A stretch of 32,647 nt of DNA from Opitutia bacterium. GTDB lineage: Bacteria > Verrucomicrobiota > Verrucomicrobiia > Opitutales > Opitutaceae. A program made the position numbers and the translations under genes. The first letter of the stretch is position 1; each line of letters opens with the position of its first letter. Where the stretch lies: positions 1 to 32,647 of the forward strand of contig JANYBX010000376.1 in the NCBI GenBank assembly GCA_025360615.1, in the 5' to 3' direction. Below, in pieces: positions 9,354 to 18,899 of this stretch. The notes beneath the pieces were generated by a model. The model had not been told where the DNA came from. It saw only the letters and a list, made by a program, of their open reading frames with translations, and made no database searches.

Positions 9354-10886
9354 ATGAAGAATTTGCCCCGCCTGTTCTTGCTCGCGTTCCTCGCCACCAC
9401 CCTGCGCGCCGACGTGAGCCTTGCCCCGCTTTTTACGGATCGCGCCGTGCTCCAGCGGGACAAGCCGCTCCCCGTGTGGGGTCTCGCGGACACCGGCGAG
9501 CACGTGCAGGTAACTTTCCGCGATCAGTCGCGCGGCACCACGACTGGAGCCGACGGACGCTGGATCGTGTTTCTCGATGCGTTGCCCGCCAACATCGAGG
9601 GAGCCGATCTCGTCGTCGCCGGGAAAAATACGCTCACAATCCACGACGTGCTCGTGGGCGAGGTGTGGCTCTGCTCCGGACAGTCGAACATGGAGTTCAT
9701 GGTCAAACAGGGTGACAACGCCGCCGCCGAAATCGCCGCCGCGAACTTTCCGTTTATCCGCCACGTCAAAATTAAGCACACGGTCGGTGCCAGCCCGGCC
9801 GACACGGTCAGCACGGGCGGATGGCAGGCGGCTTCGCCGGAGACGGCGGGCAATTTCACCGCCGCCGGCTATTTTTTCGCCCGCGATATTTTTAAAAAAC
9901 TTAACGTGCCGATCGGCATCGTGAACAGCACGTGGGGCGGCACGCCCGTCGAATCGTGGATGAGCCCGGCAGCCGTCGCGAGCGATCCAGCTTTCGCTTT
10001 CATCGCGGCGCGCTGGCAACAACGCGTGGCGGAGTATCCCGTGAAAAAACCCGCGTGGGACGCCAAGTTTGGCGACTGGCGACCGGCCGAGGCCGCGGCG
10101 AAAGCGCAAGGCACCGCCGCGCACGCCGCGTTTCTCAAACAACGTCCCTGGCAAAGTGCTCCGCGCGGCCCCGGCGATTCGTGGACGCCCACCAGCCTCT
10201 TCGACGGCATGATCAATCCGCTTCTGCCTTACGCGCTCCGCGGCGCACTCTGGTATCAGGGGGAGAGTAATTTCGACCACGCCTCCGAATATCATGCGCT
10301 CTTCGCCGCGATGATCACCGCGTGGCGCGCGCATTTCGGGCAGGGCGATTTCCCCTTCTACTGGGTGAGCCTCGCCAACTACAAAAACACGGGCGAAGAC
10401 AAGACCGGGCTCACGTATGCCTTCCTCCGCGAAGCGCAGGCCCAAACACTCACTCTGCCCAACACGGGCCAGGCCCTCGCGATCGATATCGGCGATCCCG
10501 ACGACATTCATCCGAAGAACAAGCAGGACGTCGGCCGCCGCCTCGCGCTGCTCGCGAAGAACCGCGTTTATGGGATCACGGGCGACGACACCGGCCCGAC
10601 ATTCGTCGGCGCCACGCGCGAAGGCGCCGTGCTGCGCGTGAAATTTATCCACGCCAGCGCGGGCCTCGTCGCGCATGACAAGCCGGTGCAATCGCTCGAG
10701 CTCGCCGGCGCGAACAAAGTTTTTTATCCCGCGACCGCGAAGATCGATCGCGACTCGCTGCTCGTGAGCGCACCCGAGGTGCAGGAGCCGGCGGCGGTGC
10801 GCTACGCGTGGAAAAATTTCCCCGAAGCCAATCTCTATAACGGCGCGGGCCTGCCCGCGGTGCCGTTTCGCTCGGATAGTTGGTGA
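9354..10886 (+). CDS. Sialate O-acetylesterase (SGNH/GDSL esterase), secreted
   Basis: SLAPLFTDRAVLQRDKPLPVWG, VWLCSGQSNMEF, GIVNSTWGGTPVESWM, LWYQGESNF. Signal peptide from ATG 9354. Confidence 0.92.
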   Translation: MKNLPRLFLLAFLATTLRADVSLAPLFTDRAVLQRDKPLPVWGLADTGEHVQVTFRDQSRGTTTGADGRWIVFLDALPANIEGADLVVAGKNTLTIHDVLVGEVWLCSGQSNMEFMVKQGDNAAAEIAAANFPFIRHVKIKHTVGASPADTVSTGGWQAASPETAGNFTAAGYFFARDIFKKLNVPIGIVNSTWGGTPVESWMSPAAVASDPAFAFIAARWQQRVAEYPVKKPAWDAKFGDWRPAEAAAKAQGTAAHAAFLKQRPWQSAPRGPGDSWTPTSLFDGMINPLLPYALRGALWYQGESNFDHASEYHALFAAMITAWRAHFGQGDFPFYWVSLANYKNTGEDKTGLTYAFLREAQAQTLTLPNTGQALAIDIGDPDDIHPKNKQDVGRRLALLAKNRVYGITGDDTGPTFVGATREGAVLRVKFIHASAGLVAHDKPVQSLELAGANKVFYPATAKIDRDSLLVSAPEVQEPAAVRYAWKNFPEANLYNGAGLPAVPFRSDSW

Positions 10887-10900
10887 GGCGGCGGTCGTGA

Positions 10901-10985
10901 GGTGGAGCGCGTTGACCTCACCGCGCTTTGGGATGCCGCATGAGGCCGGCCACGATCTAGCGGCTTGAGATCAAGCCGCTCCACC
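10901..10985. repeat. Inverted pair of REP-like palindromes, family C (GTGG head)
   Basis: Left GGTGGAGCGCGTTGACCTCACCGCGCT; right (reverse complement) GGTGGAGCGGCTTGATCTCAAGCCGCT. Confidence 0.8.
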
Positions 10986-11026
10986 CCGGAGAGCCGTGCT
11001 ACACGGATCTGTTATTCAGCTCCACC

Positions 11027-14000
11027 TTATGGAGCTGCGTAGATGTCGGCGAGGGCTTCGCCGGTCGTGCCGTTAGCTCCGGTGATTTCGAAGGTGTAGC
11101 CGCCGGGTGTGAGCGTCAGGAGGAGCGCGGCGTCCCTGCTGCCGGCGTCGAGGGCGAAGGCACCCGTGGCGGCCGCGGCGGTGGAGACGTCGCTACCGTT
11201 CCAGTTGTCGTTCGTGGCAATGAGCGCGCCCGCGGAGTCGTAAACCTTGAGCACGGGGTCGGCGAGTGCGTTGGTCACGCCGAACTTCGCGATTCCAGGG
11301 CCGACCGCGCGGATGAGGACGTGCTGCGTCGCGGGGGCGCCGTTGGCGGCGGTGATCACGAAGCCGCCGACGAGCGGAGCGCCGGGCGCGACGGGGGCGC
11401 GCGTGGAGAGGTTGCTGAAGCGCGGGGTGACGGTGGCGCCGTTGGCATCGTAAACTTCGGTGAGCACCACGCCGCCGCGGCCGGCGGCATCGGTGACCTG
11501 CGCGGTGTAGCCGCCGGCATCGAGGTTGAGCACGAGGGCGGCGTCTTTGCTGCCAACCGTGAGCGGGAACGCGCCGGTGGCGGCGGCCGTCGTGGAAACG
11601 TTGTTACCGCTCCAATCGTTGTTCTCGGTGATGAGCGCGCCGGTGCTGCTGTAGATTTTGAGCACGGGGTCGGCGAGCGCGCCGCCGACCCCGAAGCCGG
11701 TGAGGCCGGGGCCGATGGCGCGGATGAGCACGGCGCCGCCGGAGCTGTTGAAGCCGGTGATGGCGGTGCCATTGGCGGCGACTTGCGCGCGGGCTGAGAG
11801 GTTGATGAGGCGGATGGAGCCGCCGGCGATCGCGGGGTCGGCGGTGCCGACGCTGAGGGTGAGCGCGGCGCTGACATTGCCGCCGGCGTTGCTGGCGGTG
11901 ATGGTCACGGCGAAGTTGCCCGTCTCGGTGGGCGTGCCGGTGATGAGGCCGGTGGCGGAGTCGATGCTCAGGCCGGCGGGCAGGCCGATGGCGCTGTAAA
12001 CTGCGGCGGTGCCGTCGGCCGTGACGTAGCGGAAGCTTTTGCCGGCGGCGGCGCCGACGGTGCCGCTCGCACCAAGGACGGGCGTGACGGCGAAGTTGAA
12101 GGCTTGCTCGCTGCGGAGGAGGCCGGAGGAAGAGTTTTTCGAGGTGGGGGCGGTGCCGCTGGCGCGCACGTAGAAGGTGGTGCTGGCCGGAAGCGCGAGG
12201 CCGGTGAGTTCCCAGTTCGCGGGCACGGCGGCAACACGGTTCGCGGTGCCAAGCGTGGTCCAGGTGATGGCGTCGGTCGAAAACTCAAAGCGCACGGCGC
12301 TGACTTCGGGGCTGCTGCCGCCGCGCGTCCACGTGAGTTTTTGGCGGTCGGCGGAGGCGGAAACCTTCTGGGTGGCGAAGGTGGTGCCGACGCCGAGGCG
12401 GGCCAGGCGGTAGCGGGCTTGGCCGGTGACGGTGTTGAACAAACCGCCGAGGACCGGGGAACCTTCGCCTTGCAACGCGAGCGCGAGCACGGAGGCATCG
12501 GCGCCGGGATCGAAGGTGGCGTCGAGGGTGCCATCGGCGTTGAGGCGCGCGACGTTATTGCGGCCCGCGCTGCCGACGCTGGTGAACGTGCCGCCGAAGA
12601 TCAGCTTGCCGTCGACCGAGGCGACGAGGGCGACGACGGGGCCGTTGACGTTGGGGTTGAAGGCGGGGTCGAGCGTGCCATCGGAATTGAGGCGGGCGAG
12701 GCGGTTGCGCGCGACTCCGCCGATCGCGGTAAAGGAACCGGCGACGACGATCTTGCCATCGGGACGGAGCAGAAGGGCGCTGACCTGGCCGTTGGTCGCG
12801 GGGCTGAAGGCGGGGTCGAGCGTGCCATCGGAATTGAGGCGGGCGAGGTTGGAGCGCGGGGTGGCGCCGACGTTGTTGAAGGTGCCGCCGACGATGAGTT
12901 TTCCGTCAGCAGGCTGGAGTGCGAGAGCCGAGACGGCGCCGTCGAAATTGGGACTGTAGTTCGTATCGACGGTGCCGTCGGTCGCGAGGCGGGCGAGGCG
13001 GTTGCGGGGCACGCCGATGTTGGTGAAGCTGCCGCCGACGATGAGCTTGGTGTCGGCCTGCTGGACGAGCGCGGCGACGGGGCCGTTGGGATTGGGCGCG
13101 AAGGTAGGCACGACGTTGCCGTTGGCATCGAGCTGCGCGAGGTTGGCGATGGATGAACCGCCGATGTTGGCGAAGCTGCCGCCGACGATCAGGTTGGCGT
13201 CGGCCGCGAGGCTGGTGAAGGAACCGCCCACGAGCACGCTGCCGTCGGCGGGCGCGACCACCGCGAGCACATCGCCAGCGGGACCGGGATTAAAGGCGGT
13301 GCTGAGCGCGCCATCGCTGCCGACGAGGGCGAGGTGGTTCCGGGCGACCGCATTGAAGGCGGTGACGGGTTGGAGCGCGGTGAAGCTGCCGCCGAGCACG
13401 ATGGTGCCGTCGGAGGCGACGGCGATGGCGCGAACGAAGCTGTTGGGCCCGGGATTGAAATTGGAATCGACGCTGCCATCGGTGTTCAGGCGCGCGACGT
13501 AGGGACGGACGAAGGTGCCGCCGTTCGTGGGTTGCAGGACGGTGAAGGCGCCGCCGATGATGGGCTTGCCATCGGCGGGTTGCAGGGTGATCGCGTAAAT
13601 GGGGCCGTTGGCGGTCGGGACAAAGACGGTGTCGAGTTCACCTTTTTCTTTCGTCAGGCGCGCAATGTAGGCGCGTCCGGTGGTCGTCGATGCGCTGTTC
13701 GGCTGGAAGGAAACAAAATCGCCGCCGACGACGAGGTTGCCGTCGGGCTGGATGGCGAGGGCTCGCACGGCGGCGCTGGGCGTGGGATTGTAGGCGGTGT
13801 CGAGCTTACCGTCGGTGTTGAGGCGCGCGAGGTAGGTGCGAGCGGTGGTGGCGGTATCGCCGTTGGGCTGGAAGGTCGTGAACGCGCCGCCGACGATCAC
13901 CTTGTCGTCGTCCTGAATCGCGAGGGTGTAGACGGTGTCGCCGGGATAGGGGTCGTAGCTCGTGTCGAGCTTGCCGTCGGTGTTGAGGCGGGCGAGGCGG

Positions 14001-16897
14001 TAGCGCTTGACGCCGGCGACGGAATCGAAGGAGCCGCCGATGACGAATTTGCCATCGGATTGGCGCACGATGGCGTTGACGGTGCCGGCGGGCTGGGGAT
14101 CGAACGTCGGATCAAAGTTGCCGTCGGTTTTCAGGCGCACGAGGTAGTTGCCCGAGGTGCCGGCCTTGTTGGTGAAGGAGCCGGCGAGGATGATTTTTCC
14201 ATCGGACTGGACGAGGATGGCGTTGATCTGGCCGACGAGTTGGGAGACGGCGATGGCGGCGTTGAACGAGGCGCGCAGGGTGCTGTCGCGGTTGAACCAC
14301 GCGAAGACGTTCGCCTGCGGCACGGTGGTGCGCACGGGTTGCACGAGGACGGTGGCGACCGGGCCGTCGGCATTCGGCAGGAAGCCGGGGTCGGCCTCGC
14401 CGGTGGCGGTGAAACGCGCGAGGTTGGCGCTGCGTGAACCGCCGAAATTGCTGAAGGCGCCGGCGACGACGAGTTTGCCGTCGGGCTGCACGACGATGGT
14501 TTCCACCGAGCCGCCGTTCTTGGTGGTGGCGCTGGGATCGAAGGTCGGGTCAACGGTGCCGTCGGCATTAAGACGAACGTAGCGATTGGGCGTGAGCACG
14601 AGATCGCGACCGGCGGGCTGCAACGCCGTGAAGCCGCCGCCGACCAGAATCTTGCCGGAGGGCTGGACGAGCACGGTCGAGACTTGGCCGGACGAGTGGG
14701 GATCGAACGCGGCGTCGATAGTGCCGTCGGCCTTGATGCGAGCGAGGCGGCTGCGATCGGCGTTCTTGGTCGAATCGTCGCCGGGGCGGAAAAAAGTAAA
14801 CAGGCCGCCGGCGACGATGGCCCCATCGGCTTGGAGCGAGAGGGTGTTGACCATGCCGCCAGCGCGCGGGTTGTAGCCGGTGTCGAGGGAGCTGTCGGAG
14901 TTGAGGCGGGCGATGAAGTAGCGGGTGGCGACGGCGCTTTCCTTCGGCGCGATCAGGCTAAAGCTGCCGGCGATGACGATCTTGCCGTCGCCCTGGATGA
15001 CTTGGGCGACCACGGGGCCGTTGGTGAGCGGATAGTAGGAGGTGTCCACGGTGCCGTCGGGGTTGAGGCGCGCGCCATAGGGCCGGCGAACGGCGGCACC
15101 GGCGTTGGGGGCGAAGGCGGTGAAGCTGCCGCCGAGGAGAATTTTCTGGTCGGTCTGGATCGTGATGACCGCAGCCGCACTGTCGGCATTCGGATTGAAG
15201 GCGGTATCGAGCGTGCCGTCGGTCGCGAAGCGCGCGAAGTGACCGCGCGCGGTGAAGGTGCCGCTGTTGGGCGTGACGCCGGTGAAAGCGCCGGAAATGA
15301 TCACCTTCTGGTCCGCCTGCACGGCGATCGCCGTGACTTGACCGTTGGTGTTGGGATCGAAAGTCGAGTCGAGCGTGCCGTCGGTTTTGAGGCGCGCGAC
15401 GTTGTTGCGGATGACGCCGCCGATGTTCGTGAAGGTGCCGCCGATCAGGATTTTTTGATCGGCCTGAATGGCGACGGTGAAGATCGGGTTGTTGATATTC
15501 GGCGCGAACGTCGTGTCCACGGAGCCGTCGAGATTGAGGCGCGCGATGTAGGTGCGCGTGAGGCCGCCCATGACGGTGAAGCTGCCAACGAGGACGACTT
15601 TGCCATCCGTCTGGACGGCTTGGGCGAGCACGAGGCCGCTCGCCGCAGGATCGAGAGTGGTGTCGGGCGTGCCGTCGGCGTTGAGGCGGGCGACGCGGTT
15701 GCGGTTAACCGGATTGGCGGTCGAGCTGGTGCGGAGCTGGGTGAAATAGCCGCCGGCGACGATCCGGCCGTCGGGCTGCAACGCGATGGTCTGGATCGCG
15801 CCGTTCAAGAAGACGTTGAAGTTGCTGTCCACGGTGCCGTCGACGTTGAGGCGCGCGATGTAGGTGCGACCCGAAGCGCCGGCCGCGCCGCTCGGAAACA
15901 CGGAAGTAAACGCGCCCGCGAGAAGAAGGCGGCCGTCAGGTTGGAGGACGAGGGCGGAGACTTGGCCGCCGGCGTTGGGATTGTAGAAAGCGTCGATCGC
16001 GCCGGTCGAATCGAGCCGCGCGATCCGGCTGCGCGGCGTGGCCGTATCGCTGGCACCGGGCTGGAGGTTGCCAAAAGTGCCGCCAATGACGATCGCACCG
16101 TCGGTCTGCACCGCGATGGCGTGGACGGTGTTATCGGGCCGGGGATCGAAGGTCGAATCGAGGGTGTCGGATTTGAAGCGCGCGAGGTAGCGGCGCGCGG
16201 TCGCCACCGTGTCACCGGTCGGCTGGAAGGTGGTGAAACTGCCGCCGATGAGCAGCGAGCCATCGACTTGGCGGGCGAGGCTGAGCACCGCGCCGTTGGC
16301 GTTGGGATTGAAGGGCTCCAACGCGCCGGTCTTCGCGAGCCGCGCGAGGCGGTTGCGCGTGACGCCGCCCACTGTGGTGAACGAGCCACCGACGACAATG
16401 CGGTCGTCGGGCAACACGAGCAGCGCGTAAACTTCCGGGGCGAGTCCGCCGCCAAGATTGGGATCGAACGTGAGGTCGAGGGAGCCGTTGGTGTTCAGGC
16501 GGGCGATGCGATTGCGCGGGACGCCGCTGATCGTCGTGAAGGCGCCGCCGACGATAATTTTGCCGTCGGACTGCGCGGCCATGGCGAAGATCTGGCCGTT
16601 GGCGTTAGGGTCGAAATCGAAATCGAGCGTGCCATCGGCGTTGACGCGCGCGAGGTAGTTGCGGTCCACGTTGTCCACGGCGTTATTCGGCCGGATCGTG
16701 GTAAACGCGCCGCCTAGGATCACTTTGCCGCCGCTCTGCGGGAGCACGACGTTGACGACGCCGTTGACGTTCGGATCAAATCCTTCGCTCGCGGAAGGCT
16801 GGTTGGACTGGCCGAGGAGCGCGGTGCCCAGCGAAGCCAGGAGCATGACAGCGAGAAGACGAGCTTGCCGGAAACGGGGAGACAATGAGAACGACAT
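11027..16897 (-). CDS. Very large secreted protein with about 28 delta-60-type (beta-propeller) repeats plus Ig-like domain and a duplicated ~130-aa C-terminal module
   Basis: Repeat consensus V.AL.VQPDGKI.VGGSFT..GG..RNR.ARLN.DGTLD.TFDPN; LPAGLSIDSATGLITGTPTETGNFAVTITASNAGG putative-Ig segment; two copies of ...VLIRA[IV]GPG...ALADPVLK[IV]Y.... Signal-peptide start at 16897 (MSFSLSPRFRQARLLAVMLLASLGTALLGQ). Confidence 0.92.
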   Translation of the reverse strand: MSFSLSPRFRQARLLAVMLLASLGTALLGQSNQPSASEGFDPNVNGVVNVVLPQSGGKVILGGAFTTIRPNNAVDNVDRNYLARVNADGTLDFDFDPNANGQIFAMAAQSDGKIIVGGAFTTISGVPRNRIARLNTNGSLDLTFDPNLGGGLAPEVYALLVLPDDRIVVGGSFTTVGGVTRNRLARLAKTGALEPFNPNANGAVLSLARQVDGSLLIGGSFTTFQPTGDTVATARRYLARFKSDTLDSTFDPRPDNTVHAIAVQTDGAIVIGGTFGNLQPGASDTATPRSRIARLDSTGAIDAFYNPNAGGQVSALVLQPDGRLLLAGAFTSVFPSGAAGASGRTYIARLNVDGTVDSNFNVFLNGAIQTIALQPDGRIVAGGYFTQLRTSSTANPVNRNRVARLNADGTPDTTLDPAASGLVLAQAVQTDGKVVLVGSFTVMGGLTRTYIARLNLDGSVDTTFAPNINNPIFTVAIQADQKILIGGTFTNIGGVIRNNVARLKTDGTLDSTFDPNTNGQVTAIAVQADQKVIISGAFTGVTPNSGTFTARGHFARFATDGTLDTAFNPNADSAAAVITIQTDQKILLGGSFTAFAPNAGAAVRRPYGARLNPDGTVDTSYYPLTNGPVVAQVIQGDGKIVIAGSFSLIAPKESAVATRYFIARLNSDSSLDTGYNPRAGGMVNTLSLQADGAIVAGGLFTFFRPGDDSTKNADRSRLARIKADGTIDAAFDPHSSGQVSTVLVQPSGKILVGGGFTALQPAGRDLVLTPNRYVRLNADGTVDPTFDPSATTKNGGSVETIVVQPDGKLVVAGAFSNFGGSRSANLARFTATGEADPGFLPNADGPVATVLVQPVRTTVPQANVFAWFNRDSTLRASFNAAIAVSQLVGQINAILVQSDGKIILAGSFTNKAGTSGNYLVRLKTDGNFDPTFDPQPAGTVNAIVRQSDGKFVIGGSFDSVAGVKRYRLARLNTDGKLDTSYDPYPGDTVYTLAIQDDDKVIVGGAFTTFQPNGDTATTARTYLARLNTDGKLDTAYNPTPSAAVRALAIQPDGNLVVGGDFVSFQPNSASTTTGRAYIARLTKEKGELDTVFVPTANGPIYAITLQPADGKPIIGGAFTVLQPTNGGTFVRPYVARLNTDGSVDSNFNPGPNSFVRAIAVASDGTIVLGGSFTALQPVTAFNAVARNHLALVGSDGALSTAFNPGPAGDVLAVVAPADGSVLVGGSFTSLAADANLIVGGSFANIGGSSIANLAQLDANGNVVPTFAPNPNGPVAALVQQADTKLIVGGSFTNIGVPRNRLARLATDGTVDTNYSPNFDGAVSALALQPADGKLIVGGTFNNVGATPRSNLARLNSDGTLDPAFSPATNGQVSALLLRPDGKIVVAGSFTAIGGVARNRLARLNSDGTLDPAFNPNVNGPVVALVASVDGKLIFGGTFTSVGSAGRNNVARLNADGTLDATFDPGADASVLALALQGEGSPVLGGLFNTVTGQARYRLARLGVGTTFATQKVSASADRQKLTWTRGGSSPEVSAVRFEFSTDAITWTTLGTANRVAAVPANWELTGLALPASTTFYVRASGTAPTSKNSSSGLLRSEQAFNFAVTPVLGASGTVGAAAGKSFRYVTADGTAAVYSAIGLPAGLSIDSATGLITGTPTETGNFAVTITASNAGGNVSAALTLSVGTADPAIAGGSIRLINLSARAQVAANGTAITGFNSSGGAVLIRAIGPGLTGFGVGGALADPVLKIYSSTGALITENNDWSGNNVSTTAAATGAFPLTVGSKDAALVLNLDAGGYTAQVTDAAGRGGVVLTEVYDANGATVTPRFSNLSTRAPVAPGAPLVGGFVITAANGAPATQHVLIRAVGPGIAKFGVTNALADPVLKVYDSAGALIATNDNWNGSDVSTAAAATGAFALDAGSRDAALLLTLTPGGYTFEITGANGTTGEALADIYAAP
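12430..16790 (-). repeat. About 28 diverged tandem coding repeats of roughly 150-190 nt inside the giant gene
   Basis: Recurring FDPN...GGSFT...RLARLN..DGTLD units counted from the translation. Confidence 0.85.
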
Positions 16898-17161
16898 GAG
16901 GAAAGGCGGCGGGTGGGCGAAAAAAATCGGGAAATGGGTCGAAACCGAGCGAAAGCCGTGGTCGCGAAGAGGCTTGGGGCCCACTCGGCGAGACGACCGT
17001 TGCAACGGCAAGGGCAGACACATTTTAGTCCTCGCGGCCTCGGCGCAAGTTCCGAAAATCTCCCGTCCCGGGCTCCGGCGCGCGCCAGTCTGACGGCTCC
17101 AGCCCAGAAAAATCCCTTCCAAACCGGGTTAGCTCACCCCCTCGCCCCCTCCCCTCTCGCC

Positions 17162-18826
17162 ATGAAAATCCCCCTGCCGTTCGCCTCGCTCGCGCTCCTG
17201 TTTGCCCTCGGCTCCCTCGCCGCCGCACCCGTCGATTCCCGCCTGACCGCCGTCACCGTTTACGCGGATCGCGCCGTCGTCACCCGCACCGCCGCGCTCG
17301 ACCTCGCCCCTGGCGCTGTCGAAATCACCTTCGAAAAATTGCCAGCCACGCTGCTCGACCAATCGCTCCAAGTCTCCGGTCGCGGCACCGCCGAGGCCAC
17401 GATCCTCGATGTGACCGCCCGCACGGCCTACCTCGACTTCACGCCCAACGAGCGGGTGAAAACCCTCGAGGACGAGCTCCGCGGCCTCGGCAAACAGCGC
17501 CGCGCCCTCGATGACCGCGCCAAGCTCCTCGACGCCCAGCGCACCTCCGTCGAGCGCATCGAGGCCTCCCTCGTTTCCCCGCCGACGAAGGACGCCCCCC
17601 GCCCCGCCCTCGCCGATCTCACCACGGCCCTCGCGTTCGTGACCGAGCAACGCGCCAGGATTTCCGCCGAGGTCGCCACCCTCGATGAGCAACGCGCCGC
17701 GCTCGTCGAAAAAATCACGGCCGTCGAGCAGCAGCTCAACCAGCTCCGCGGCGCCGGCGGGCGAAACTACAAAACCGTGACCGTGCGCCTCGACGCCAAG
17801 TCCGCCGGCAAACTCGATCTCGCCCTCAGCTACGCCCTGCCCGGCGCCAGCTGGTCGCCAAGCTACGATGCCCGCGTGCTCAGCGGCGAACACGCCGTCG
17901 AGCTGAGTTATTTTGGCGTCATCCGCCAAAATACCGGCGAAGACTGGAAAGACATCGCCCTCACCCTCTCGACCGCGCGCCCCAGCCTGGGCGGAGCGGC
18001 CCCGCAGCTCGCACCCTGGGCGCTGGATGTTTTTGTGCCGCGACTGATGCGGGCCGATGCGAACGACGCCATCGTGTTGAGCCCGTTCGAGGTGAAAACA
18101 AAAGAGGCCCGCAGCCTCAACGCTCCCGCCGCTGCCGGCGGCAAACTGGCCTTTGCCGAGCCCCGCGAGCGCGACGCCTCCCTCGCCCAAGCCACGGTCG
18201 AGAACGCCTCCACCAGCGCCTCCTTTAAAATCGCCACGACCGCCACCGTGCCCAGCGACAACTCCCCGCAGAAAGTTCCCATCACCTCCGCGCGCCTCGC
18301 GACTGCGCCCGAATATTCGACCGTGCCCAAGCGCCTCGCCGCGGCGTTTCTCACCGCCGACGTCACCAACACCTCCGACTTCCCGCTGCTCGGCGGCGCG
18401 ATGCACGTGTTTCTCGACGGCACCTTCGTCGCGACGAGCTCACTGCGCACCGTGATGCCCGGCGAGAAATTCGACCTCGCCCTCGGCGCCGACGAAGGCC
18501 TCGCCGTGAAACACAAACGCGTGACGCGTTTCACCGAGGACACGGGCCTCACCAACAGCGGCAAACGCATCACCTACGAATACCTCCTCACGATCCAGAA
18601 CAACAAGAAGACCGCCGAGCACGTGATCGTCTCCGATCAGGTGCCCGTTTCGCGGAATGAAAAGATCGTCGTCAAAATCCACGCCCCCGACGCGAAGGAC
18701 GTGAAGCCCGCCGCCGACGGCACGCTCAAGTGGACGCTCGACCTCAAGCCCGCCGAGAAACGCGAGCTCACGGTCAAGTTCTCCGTCGATTATCCCAACG
18801 AGGTAAACGTGACCGGCCTCGATTGA
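17162..18826 (+). CDS. DUF4139/DUF4140 (MuiA-like) secreted protein
   Basis: VDSRLTAVTVYADRAVVTRTAALDLAPGAVEITFEKLPATLLDQSLQVSGRG; coiled coil; LSYALPGASWSPSYDARV; C-terminal LKWTLDLKPAEKRELTVKFSVDYP. Confidence 0.9.
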   Translation: MKIPLPFASLALLFALGSLAAAPVDSRLTAVTVYADRAVVTRTAALDLAPGAVEITFEKLPATLLDQSLQVSGRGTAEATILDVTARTAYLDFTPNERVKTLEDELRGLGKQRRALDDRAKLLDAQRTSVERIEASLVSPPTKDAPRPALADLTTALAFVTEQRARISAEVATLDEQRAALVEKITAVEQQLNQLRGAGGRNYKTVTVRLDAKSAGKLDLALSYALPGASWSPSYDARVLSGEHAVELSYFGVIRQNTGEDWKDIALTLSTARPSLGGAAPQLAPWALDVFVPRLMRADANDAIVLSPFEVKTKEARSLNAPAAAGGKLAFAEPRERDASLAQATVENASTSASFKIATTATVPSDNSPQKVPITSARLATAPEYSTVPKRLAAAFLTADVTNTSDFPLLGGAMHVFLDGTFVATSSLRTVMPGEKFDLALGADEGLAVKHKRVTRFTEDTGLTNSGKRITYEYLLTIQNNKKTAEHVIVSDQVPVSRNEKIVVKIHAPDAKDVKPAADGTLKWTLDLKPAEKRELTVKFSVDYPNEVNVTGLD

Positions 18827-18858
18827 GAAAAGCAGCCATCGAGGTTTCGATGGCTGCT
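18824..18858 (-). terminator. Rho-independent terminator for the minus-strand barrel gene
   Basis: Perfect 12-bp stem AGCAGCCATCGA-GGTT-TCGATGGCTGCT (18831-18858); minus-strand reading is followed by TTTTC. Confidence 0.8.
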
Positions 18859-18899
18859 CGGGAGATCTACCTCCGGCTGCTCGATGATGCGTTCGCCGC

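Noticed and set aside
9342-10691. 449-aa minus-strand ORF
   Set aside because: Shadow ORF antisense to the sialate O-acetylesterase.
14684-16717. 677-aa plus-strand ORF opposite the giant repeat gene
   Set aside because: Antisense by-product of periodic high-GC coding sequence; no recognisable domain, while the minus strand has clear repeats and signal peptide.
12430-16790. CRISPR-like array
   Set aside because: Repeats are long, diverged and protein-coding, with no short identical repeats and unique spacers.
17129-18406. 425-aa minus-strand ORF
   Set aside because: Shadow ORF antisense to the DUF4139 gene; glycine/glutamate-rich low complexity.
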